Below are positions 1 through 5,219 of a DNA stretch of 5,219 nt, piece after piece. The position numbers and the translations under genes are program-made. The notes beneath the pieces are model-generated. The model was not told where the DNA came from. It saw nothing but the letters and a program-made list of their open reading frames with translations, and ran no database searches. The stretch is from Thermoplasmatota archaeon (GTDB taxonomy: Bacteria > Pseudomonadota > Gammaproteobacteria > Burkholderiales > Thiobacillaceae). Location: the NCBI GenBank assembly GCA_023475455.1, contig JAMCVR010000214.1, positions 1 through 5,219 on the forward strand, written 5' to 3'. How positions within the stretch are numbered: the first letter of the stretch is position 1; every line of letters begins with the position of its first letter.

Positions 1-1263
1 CAACCGGGCCTTCAACCCGTTCACCACGGCATGGCGGGCGGCCTCGTTCCAGCCGGCATCCGGCACGATCTGCACTTCCATGCGGTCGAGCGCATGCTGG
101 ATGCACTTGAACCGGGCAATGCCGGGCACGGCGCGCAGCACATAAATCACGGCCAGCGCGTGCATGACGCGGCCATCGGCGGAGACGACGAAATCGGTCT
201 GCCGCCCCGTCACTTCGGCGATCACGTGCAGGCCCTGCCCGCCGGCGGCGGGCTCGCCGGAGAGCCGCAGCACGTCGCCGGTCCGGTAACGGATGAAGGG
301 CTGGGCCGCTGAAGTCAGGCCGGTGATCACGGCCTCGCCCGCCTCCCCCGGCGCCACCGGCTGTCCGGCCTCGTCCAGCACTTCGACGATGTGGCTTTCG
401 CTCATCAAGAGCATCTGCCCGCCCGGCGCCTCGTGCGCGGTGAAGCCGATGTCGCGGCTGCCGAATTCGTTCGCCACCGGCGCGCCGAATACGCGTGCGA
501 TGAGTTCGCGCTGATGCGGGTACAGCGGCTCGCCCGTCGTACACACCACGCGCAGATTCGGCAAACGCAGCGTGCGCTGCCGCGCTTCGGCGCGGGCAGC
601 CAGCAAGGCTACGCTCGACGCGTAGCCATACAGGCATTTGGGTTGCCAGGCCTGCAAGGCGTCAAGATAATCGTCCATCCGCCCGGGCGACATGGCGAAG
701 GCGTTCAGCACCAACTGGTTCACCAGCCGGTCGCGCAGGGTCTTGATGCGGTCGGTCTTGCCGAGCTCCACCGGCGCGCCCCACAGATAGGCCTCGCGCT
801 CGCCCGGTTCCACCCCCCACCAGCGCCGCGCGCGCATCCGCCCGGCCGCGTCCGAAGCCTGGCGCTCGCGGCCAAAATAAAAGATCAGCGGCTCGCCGCT
901 GGAACCGCCGGTGGTGTACCGGAACACCCCGCCCGGCGCCCCCCGCCAGACCAGCCGCTCGACGTTGTCGCGGGCGTCGCGCTTGTTCATCGTCGGCAGG
1001 CGGGTGAGGTCAGCCAGCGTCACCGCACCCGCCCTGACGGCCTCTTCCAGCCCGGCCATGCGCAGCCGGTCCGCGTGCCAGGGACTGTGCGCCAGCGCGC
1101 CGGCCAGCAGCGTGTTCAGGCGCTGCGCCTGATAAGCCTCGACGCCCTCGCGCGGCAGCCACTGCGTGCGCTCGAGTTCGGCGAGCATGGCAAAGGTGGG
1201 GCGACGCATCGCCGCTTCCTGTGCGCGGTAGACGCTGCGGGCGAACCAGGCGTGGACGCTCAT
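1..1263 (-). CDS. CapK/PaaK-like adenylate-forming enzyme (phenylacetate-CoA ligase family), C-terminus cut by window edge
   Basis: The frame opens with ATG at 1263 and stays open to base 1, giving 421 residues without a stop, so the C-terminus is missing. I translated this by hand. ANL-superfamily core motifs appear in order: the Gly/Ser/Thr-rich nucleotide-binding loop YTTGGSSGEP (residues 116-125), TTGEPLYPHQ (242-251), the A5-like NEFGSRDIGF (265-274), the A7-like FIRYRTGDVL (323-332) and GRQTDFVVSADGR (353-365). The layout and length fit the CapK/PaaK group (COG1541-like, about 420-470 residues), which activates a carboxylate as an acyl-adenylate and often sits in capsule or exopolysaccharide loci. 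The catalytic lysine of the C-terminal lid would lie beyond the edge. Position 271 is Asp where relatives, as I recall them, usually have Glu. The start overlaps the stop of the upstream glycosyltransferase (ATGA), with GGAG at 1278-1275, 11 nt upstream. No signal peptide or membrane segment is seen, so it is probably cytoplasmic. The family call is firm; the substrate is unknown and phenylacetate is unlikely in this context. Confidence 0.9.
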   Translation of the reverse strand, partial: MSVHAWFARSVYRAQEAAMRRPTFAMLAELERTQWLPREGVEAYQAQRLNTLLAGALAHSPWHADRLRMAGLEEAVRAGAVTLADLTRLPTMNKRDARDNVERLVWRGAPGGVFRYTTGGSSGEPLIFYFGRERQASDAAGRMRARRWWGVEPGEREAYLWGAPVELGKTDRIKTLRDRLVNQLVLNAFAMSPGRMDDYLDALQAWQPKCLYGYASSVALLAARAEARQRTLRLPNLRVVCTTGEPLYPHQRELIARVFGAPVANEFGSRDIGFTAHEAPGGQMLLMSESHIVEVLDEAGQPVAPGEAGEAVITGLTSAAQPFIRYRTGDVLRLSGEPAAGGQGLHVIAEVTGRQTDFVVSADGRVMHALAVIYVLRAVPGIARFKCIQHALDRMEVQIVPDAGWNEAARHAVVNGLKARL

Positions 1264-2507
1264 TTGGTTGCCAGCTCCGGTTGCGCCGCCACGCGATCGA
1301 TGAGGCTTTCGTAGGCCCGCAACAGCTGCGCCACGCGCTTGTCCCACTGGTTGGCCCGTGCATGGTCGAGGATCGCAGTGCGGTCCCAGTCCTTGTCGAG
1401 TGCGGCATCCAGCGCCCGCTGCAGGGCGGTGGCGTCGCCGAACGGCACGATGCTGCCGAGTTCATCGCGGCATACCACTTCGGCATTGCCGCCGACGTCG
1501 GTGGTCACGACCGGCAGGCCGCAGGCCATGGCTTCGAGAAACACGTTGGCCCAGCCCTCGTTGCGGGTGGCGAGCACGAAGAGGTCGGACGCGGACAGCG
1601 CCCATTTCAGTTCGTCGGGCGGCAGCGCGCCGAGAAAATGCACGCGCCCGGCGAGTCCCAGCCGCGCCACCTGCGCAGTGAGCTCGGCGCGGTTGTCGCC
1701 TTCGGGACTGGCGCCGCCGACGATGGCGTAATGCAGGTCGGGATGGCGCTCGAGCAGCGCCGGCATGACCTCGATGACGCGCTGCATGCCCTTGCGCTCG
1801 ACCAGGGCGCCCACCGAGACCAGTACCCTGGCACCCAGCGGCAGGCCGTATTTGTGGCGCGCGGCGGCGCGCTCGACGGGATGGAAGCGGGTCGTGTCGA
1901 CGCCGTTGCCGACGACCTCGGTTTTCTCTTCGGCGGCGCCGAGTTCGATCGCCAGCCGGCGCAGCGAATCGGAGACAGTGAACACACGGGATGCCGCCTG
2001 GAGCGTTCGGGACAGACGGGGACGCAGCGCGGGATTTTTGCTGTGCGGCACTTCGGTGCCGCGCAGGGTGATGGTCACCGGCAGGCCGAGCCAGCGGCCC
2101 AGGCGGGTGGCGGCTTCGCCGTCGGGGTAGGTGAAGTGGGCGTCGATCAGGCGCGCGCCTTCGCGCCGCAGGCGCCGCATCAAGCCGAAGCTCGCCAGCG
2201 CCATCGACCAGCCGTCGAACCGGCGCAGCAGGCCGGGCACCGACAGGAAACGCGGGTGGTAGACGCGGATGCCCTGCTGGATTTCCAGCACCGGGGCTTG
2301 CGGACGGTAGCCGGGACGCAGCAGGCGGATCAGCGACTGCACGGGAAACCACGGCTGTGGCGAGACGACGGCGAGCGGCCGGTGCTGCGCGACGCGGAAC
2401 ATGCGTTCGCGGATGAACAGCCCGGCGCCGGGACGCGCCGCGCTGGGGAACAGCGCGCTGAACACGACCAGGTCGATGCGGTCGGCGACGGGGCGCGATT
2501 CAGCCAA
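1260..2507 (-). CDS. GT4-type glycosyltransferase, TuaC-like, exopolysaccharide biosynthesis
   Basis: This is a complete 415-residue protein with the two Rossmann domains of GT-B retaining glycosyltransferases. The N-terminal acceptor domain begins with a strand at 12-20 and the PGAGLFIRERMF element (26-37), like TuaC-type enzymes, followed by DAHFTYPDG (122-130). The domain linker contains VVGNGVDTTRFHP (198-210). The C-terminal donor domain has the phosphate-binding VGALVERKG (232-240, Arg238/Lys239), IVGGASPEGD (262-271) and a clear E-x7-E motif, with Glu317 and Glu325, in NEGWANVFLEAMACGLPVV (316-334). It should transfer a sugar from a nucleotide-sugar to a lipid-linked acceptor at the inner face of the membrane; neither sugar can be read from the sequence. 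The start is TTG at 2507, chosen because a perfect GGAGG lies 6 nt upstream; a later in-frame GTG at 2465 is less likely. The gene overlaps the preceding glycosyltransferase by 8 bp and the following ligase by an ATGA, so it is translationally coupled on both sides. All core motifs are present and the frame is intact. Confidence 0.93.
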   Translation of the reverse strand: MAESRPVADRIDLVVFSALFPSAARPGAGLFIRERMFRVAQHRPLAVVSPQPWFPVQSLIRLLRPGYRPQAPVLEIQQGIRVYHPRFLSVPGLLRRFDGWSMALASFGLMRRLRREGARLIDAHFTYPDGEAATRLGRWLGLPVTITLRGTEVPHSKNPALRPRLSRTLQAASRVFTVSDSLRRLAIELGAAEEKTEVVGNGVDTTRFHPVERAAARHKYGLPLGARVLVSVGALVERKGMQRVIEVMPALLERHPDLHYAIVGGASPEGDNRAELTAQVARLGLAGRVHFLGALPPDELKWALSASDLFVLATRNEGWANVFLEAMACGLPVVTTDVGGNAEVVCRDELGSIVPFGDATALQRALDAALDKDWDRTAILDHARANQWDKRVAQLLRAYESLIDRVAAQPELATK

Positions 2508-3726
2508 GCGCGGCCTCCATCCCGGGTTTGACGAGGCTGCCGTAGACGCCGCGATAACGCGCCACGCTGGCGGCCCAGTTGCGCTCGGATTCGACGAACC
2601 GGCGGCCGTTCCGCTTCATGCCGTCCCAGCCCTGTTCGTACTTCAGCAGCGCCACCACCTTGCTGGCAAGGTCGCCCGCATTGCCCGCACGGAACAGCAC
2701 GCCGGTCTTGCCGTCCCGGATCAGTTCCTTGTGGCCGCCGACGTCGGAGGCGACCATCAGCCGACCCTGCGCCATCGCTTCCAGCGGCTTCAGCGGCGTC
2801 ACCAGATTGGTCAGCCGCATCGGGTGGCGCGGGTACACCAGCACATCGACCAGGTCGTAGTAGCGGTTCACCTCGGCGTGCGGCACGCGCCCGGTGAACA
2901 CCACCCGGTCCTTCAGGTCGAGCGCCATGACCTGCTGCTTCAGCGCGGCATCCTGCGGCCCGCCGCCGACCAGCAGCACCTTGACGTCGGGCATCTGCCT
3001 GAGGATCGCCGGCAGCGCCGCGATCAGCAGATCGAGCCCTTCGTAGGCGTAGAAAGAGCCGATGAAGCCGAGCACGCGGCTGGTGCCGAGGCCGAGCTTC
3101 ATTTTCAGCTCGGCGTCGGGCTTGCCGCCCATTTCGAACTTGTCGATGTCGACGGCGTTGGGAATGACGGTGATCTTGTTCGGCGCGATGCCGCGCGCGA
3201 CGAGATCGCGGCGCAGGCCCTCGCAGATGACGGTGACGGCGTCGGCGTTTTTCACCGCCCAGGTTTCCAGCGCGCGGGTGAGCCGGTAGCGCAGGCCGCC
3301 TTCCCGGGCGCTGCCGTGGTCGACCGCGGCGTCCTCCCAGAAGGCGCGGATTTCATACACGACCGGAATGCCGAGCGTGCGGCCGACGCGGATCGCCGGA
3401 ACCGCGTCGAGCACCGGCGAGTGTGCGTGGATGACGTCGGGCTGCAGTTCTTTCGCCAGGCCCAGCAGGCGCTTTTCGATCGCGCCCATCACCGCGAACG
3501 GATCGCCGCCGGGCAGCTTCGCCAGCAGGCCGGCGGGCTTGGGCGTGCGGTAGAAATGCAGGCCGTCGGCATCCTCTTCCATCACGGTGCAATTCAATTG
3601 CTTTGGGCCGGACAGGTGAATCGTCTCCCAGCCCATTTTCCGCTGGTTGCGCAGGATCGCCGCGCTGCGGAAGGTGTAGCCCGAGTGCAGCGGCAGGGTG
3701 TGGTCGAAGACGTGGAGAATCTTCAT
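2500..3726 (-). CDS. PEP-CTERM/exosortase A-associated GT4 glycosyltransferase, Daro_2409 family
   Basis: This is a complete 408-residue protein. The start MKILHVFDHTLPLHSGYTF (1-19) is the characteristic opening of the exosortase A-associated Daro_2409 glycosyltransferase family (TIGR04063), recognised from memory. Other signature stretches are HAHSPVLDAVPA (100-111), EIRAFWEDAAVDHG (125-138), RYRLTRALETWA (146-157), VIPNAVDIDKF (187-197), GFIGSFYAYEGLDLL (220-234), LLVGGGPQDAAL (251-262), FTGRVPH (277-283) and TPLKPLEAMAQG (310-321). The fold is GT-B: the acceptor domain is N-terminal and the nucleotide-sugar-binding domain C-terminal. In such loci it is expected to add a sugar to the lipid-linked exopolysaccharide precursor on the cytoplasmic side; donor and acceptor are unknown. 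The canonical E-x7-E first glutamate is not evident: residue 307 is Asn, where I recall Glu in relatives, while Glu316 is kept. No Shine-Dalgarno is visible in the 9 bp between a palindromic repeat and the ATG. The C-terminal coding sequence carries the ribosome binding site of the next gene. Confidence 0.95.
   Translation of the reverse strand: MKILHVFDHTLPLHSGYTFRSAAILRNQRKMGWETIHLSGPKQLNCTVMEEDADGLHFYRTPKPAGLLAKLPGGDPFAVMGAIEKRLLGLAKELQPDVIHAHSPVLDAVPAIRVGRTLGIPVVYEIRAFWEDAAVDHGSAREGGLRYRLTRALETWAVKNADAVTVICEGLRRDLVARGIAPNKITVIPNAVDIDKFEMGGKPDAELKMKLGLGTSRVLGFIGSFYAYEGLDLLIAALPAILRQMPDVKVLLVGGGPQDAALKQQVMALDLKDRVVFTGRVPHAEVNRYYDLVDVLVYPRHPMRLTNLVTPLKPLEAMAQGRLMVASDVGGHKELIRDGKTGVLFRAGNAGDLASKVVALLKYEQGWDGMKRNGRRFVESERNWAASVARYRGVYGSLVKPGMEAALG
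2514..2518 (-). promoter_or_regulatory. Shine-Dalgarno site (GGAGG) for a TTG start
   Basis: The minus strand reads GGAGG here, followed by the 6-nt spacer CCGCGC and then TTG at 2507. The site lies inside the last codons of the upstream glycosyltransferase gene (overlapping Met403-Glu-Ala). A full anti-16S match at near-ideal spacing decides the TTG start and implies coupled translation of the two glycosyltransferases. Confidence 0.75.
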
Positions 3727-3765
3727 CGGAATGCATTAACCACAGAGACACGGAGGCACAGAGGT

Positions 3766-3794
3766 TTTTTGAATCGGAGCCGCTTGTTCAAAAA
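3766..3794. repeat. Internal stem-loop of the palindromic element, 8-bp perfect stem
   Basis: TTTTTGAA at 3766-3773 is exactly complementary to TTCAAAAA at 3787-3794, leaving a 13-base loop. It lies just inside the left terminal arm, so it would be nested within the long hairpin formed by the outer arms. Confidence 0.6.
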
Positions 3795-3820
3795 TGCCGC
3801 CATAGCGCACATCAAGCATG

Positions 3821-3839
3821 CCGGTAAAAGCCAAACCGG
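3821..3839. repeat. Internal stem-loop of the palindromic element, 5-bp GC-rich stem
   Basis: CCGGT at 3821-3825 is complementary to ACCGG at 3835-3839 with a 9-base loop. It lies just inside the right terminal arm. The stem is short, so alone it could be chance; its interest comes from its place in the nested structure. Confidence 0.4.
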
Positions 3840-3881
3840 TTTTCTCGGTGACTCTGTGCCTCTGTGGTGAAACGGTTTTCC

Positions 3882-5219
3882 TCATGCCGCCTGCCTTTCC
3901 GCCTCGTCCATGCCCAGCACCTGGCCGAGGAAGGCGTCGAACATCAGCACCGTCCACAGGATCACCGAATAATCGCGGCGGCCGGACTGGTGCGCCTCGA
4001 CCACGCCGCGCAGGAAATCCCGGTTGAACAGGCCGGTGGAGGCCAGCCGCTCGCCCAGCACCACGCTGCGGATGGTGGCGGCGAGCGGGCCGCGGAACCA
4101 GGCGGCGAGCGGTACGGAAAAGCCCATTTTCCTGCGGTACAGCACGTCGTTCGGCAAATAGGGCTCCATCGCCTTTTTCAGCAGGTACTTGCCTTCGGTG
4201 CCGCGCAGCTTGAGATCGACCGGCAGGCCGGAGACCCAGCCCATCAGTTCGTGGTCGAGCAGCGGCTCGCGCACTTCGAGCGCGTGCGCCATGCTGGCGC
4301 GGTCGACCTTGGTGAGGATGTCGCCGACCAGGTAGGTTTTCATGTCGAGATACTGCACCAGCGACAGCGGGTCGCCGGTGGGCGCGACCGCGGCGTGGCG
4401 GCGCAGCACTTCCACCGCCCGGTAGCCCTGCAGTTCGCGCTTGAACGAAGGCGAGAACAGATGTTTCCTTTGCGCGTCGGACAGCAGCGAGACGCCGTGG
4501 AAATAGCCCTCGACGGTGTCGCGCGCCAGCGCCTCGAAGGTGGTCTTGGCGCGGAACGCCCTGGGCGCCCAGTCGGCCTTGGGATAGAGCCTGCCGAGCG
4601 CGCCGAACAGCGGACGGCGCAGTGCGAGCGGCATCACCGCGCGCATCCGCTCCTCGTAGCGGAACCAGCGGTAGCGCCGGTAGCCGGCGAAATGCTCGTC
4701 GCCGCCGTCGCCCGACAGCGCCACCTTGACGTGCTTCCTCGCCAGCTCGCACACCCGCCAGGTCGGCAGCGCGGACGAATCGGCATAGGGTTCGTCGTAC
4801 ACCCGGGCGAGCTGGCCGACCAGGCTGAAATCGTCGGCGGCGACGGTTTCGACGTGATGCCGCGTGCGGTAGCGGTCGGCGACCAGCCGGGCGTATTCGA
4901 CTTCGTCGAACGCCGGGTCGTCGAAGCCGATCGAGCAGGTGTTCACCGGCGTTTCGGACTGCGTGGCCATCATCGCCACCACCGCGCTGGAATCGACGCC
5001 GCCCGACAGGAAGGCGCCGAGCGGCACATCGGCAATCATGCGCAGGCGGACCGAATCCTTCATGCGCGCGACCAGTTCGTCCATCGCGCCGGCTTCGTCC
5101 TTCACCGCAACCGGCGTGAACGGCATGTCCCAATACTGCTTCGGCAGCGCGCGCATCTGGCCGCGTTTGAGGGTGAGCGTGAATCCCGGCGGCAGCTTGT
5201 AGACGCGCTTGAATATGGT
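3882..5219 (-). CDS. Exosortase A-associated asparagine synthase-like amidotransferase (amidotransferase 1 type), N-terminus off window
   Basis: The frame is open from the right edge to a TGA at 3884-3882, giving 445 in-window residues. The first in-frame ATG (5156) is not the start, because the 21 residues before it (beginning TIFKRVYKLPPGFTL) continue the family sequence. About 185 N-terminal residues are missing if it has the usual length of roughly 630, including the Cys2 glutaminase domain. The visible part is the ATP-dependent synthetase domain: the PP-loop SGGVDS (in-window residues 72-77, bases 5006-4989), DEPYADSSALPT (142-153), ALSGDGGDEHFAGY (167-180), GDILTKVDRASMAHALEVRE (299-318) and RRKMGFSVPLAAWF (362-375). 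The end RDYSVILWTVLMFDAFL is typical of the TIGR03108 family, as I recall it. The enzyme would hydrolyse glutamine and use ATP to amidate a carboxylate; in these loci the acceptor is thought to be a sugar acid or precursor of the exopolysaccharide rather than free aspartate. It is the first visible gene of the row. A true biosynthetic AsnB is the alternative, but the context argues against it. Confidence 0.93.
   Translation of the reverse strand, partial: TIFKRVYKLPPGFTLTLKRGQMRALPKQYWDMPFTPVAVKDEAGAMDELVARMKDSVRLRMIADVPLGAFLSGGVDSSAVVAMMATQSETPVNTCSIGFDDPAFDEVEYARLVADRYRTRHHVETVAADDFSLVGQLARVYDEPYADSSALPTWRVCELARKHVKVALSGDGGDEHFAGYRRYRWFRYEERMRAVMPLALRRPLFGALGRLYPKADWAPRAFRAKTTFEALARDTVEGYFHGVSLLSDAQRKHLFSPSFKRELQGYRAVEVLRRHAAVAPTGDPLSLVQYLDMKTYLVGDILTKVDRASMAHALEVREPLLDHELMGWVSGLPVDLKLRGTEGKYLLKKAMEPYLPNDVLYRRKMGFSVPLAAWFRGPLAATIRSVVLGERLASTGLFNRDFLRGVVEAHQSGRRDYSVILWTVLMFDAFLGQVLGMDEAERQAA

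Larger units (their letters stand above)
3736..3871. repeat. 136-bp palindromic MITE/REP-like element with imperfect terminal inverted repeats
   Basis: Two 28-bp arms, 3736-3763 and 3844-3871, are inverted copies matching at 22 of 28 positions by hand alignment; the outer 9 bp ACCACAGAG / CTCTGTGGT pair perfectly. The left arm contains CACAGAG twice (3741-3747 and 3757-3763). Two further stem-loops sit between the arms. The element is visibly less GC-rich than its coding neighbours and contains no gene of its own. It starts 10 bp after the amidotransferase stop and ends 9 bp before the glycosyltransferase ATG, so it fills almost all of the only gap in the gene row. The CACAGAGGCACAGAG type of sequence is, as I recall, a common dispersed intergenic repeat in proteobacteria; when translated it gives spurious peptides such as TETRRHR and NHRDTEAQR. 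No target-site duplication is evident. In the transcript it could fold into one long hairpin. There is no trailing U-run, so it is not a classical terminator. Confidence 0.85.

Noticed and set aside
391..1314. 307-residue plus-strand open frame opposite the ligase gene
   Set aside because: The minus strand in this interval encodes a protein with all core ANL motifs; the plus frame is low-complexity His/Arg/Ala/Gln-rich.
1221..2531. 436-residue plus-strand open frame opposite the second glycosyltransferase
   Set aside because: It is a shadow of a GC-rich coding sequence; it spans the opposing gene end to end and has no recognisable motif.
2401..3870. 489-residue plus-strand open frame opposite the first glycosyltransferase
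   Set aside because: It is antisense to a well-conserved gene, rich in His/Arg/Gln/Ala with no domain pattern, and its end is just translated palindromic repeat (TTETRRHRG), a known type of spurious peptide.
3736..3871. Rho-independent terminator after the amidotransferase
   Set aside because: The hairpin arms are long and mismatched, with about 80 bases between them and no U-run after the stem on the minus strand, so it reads as a repeat element; partial attenuation is still possible.
3736..3871. CRISPR-like or tandem repeat, because CACAGAG recurs
   Set aside because: There are only two copies per arm and the arms are inverted; there is no regular spacer pattern.
3736..5133. 465-residue minus-strand open frame overlapping the amidotransferase in another frame
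   Set aside because: It is an Arg/Ala/Gly-rich out-of-frame reading of the amidotransferase that runs on into the repeat (VSPQRHRVTEKTG), so it is not a gene.
3882..5156. Amidotransferase starting at the ATG at 5156 as a complete short gene
   Set aside because: The codons upstream of it to the edge encode conserved asparagine-synthase sequence (YKLPPG), so the gene begins outside the window.

Overview
The window is a stretch of exopolysaccharide biosynthesis genes, all on the minus strand and read from the right edge to the left. The sequence is GC-rich with strong GC preference at third codon positions. Together with the gene families present, this suggests a betaproteobacterium (for example Rhodocyclales or Nitrosomonadales). 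The taxon is an inference from gene content and was not tested by any search.

Layout in transcription order: (1) 5219-3882, the C-terminal two thirds of an asparagine-synthase-like amidotransferase whose start lies off the right edge; it closely resembles the exosortase A system-associated amidotransferase 1 family. (2) 3881-3727, the only intergenic gap (155 bp), almost filled by a 136-bp palindromic, MITE-like repeat with imperfect 28-bp terminal inverted repeats and two internal stem-loops. (3) 3726-2500, a GT4-type glycosyltransferase that I recognise as the PEP-CTERM/exosortase A-associated Daro_2409 family. (4) 2507-1260, a second GT4-type glycosyltransferase of TuaC-like character, starting with TTG behind a perfect GGAGG and overlapping gene 3 by 8 bp. 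(5) 1263-1, a CapK/PaaK-like adenylate-forming enzyme starting in an ATGA overlap with gene 4 and running off the left edge without a stop.

Genes 3-5 overlap at their junctions, so they are almost certainly co-transcribed and translationally coupled. The amidotransferase is probably in the same operon, but the repeat now separates it from gene 3. Genes 1 and 3 are typical of the loci that make the exopolysaccharide accompanying exosortase A (XrtA) and PEP-CTERM protein sorting. The two glycosyltransferases would extend the lipid-linked repeat unit. The amidotransferase would amidate or aminate a sugar or sugar acid. The ligase-like protein would activate a carboxylate for decoration or another unknown step. 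No exosortase, PEP-CTERM protein, polymerase or exporter gene is visible here. The least ordinary parts are the palindromic element, which leaves the downstream gene without a visible ribosome binding site, and the CapK-like enzyme with a substituted core motif. No tRNA, rRNA, CRISPR array, transposase or convincing terminator was seen.
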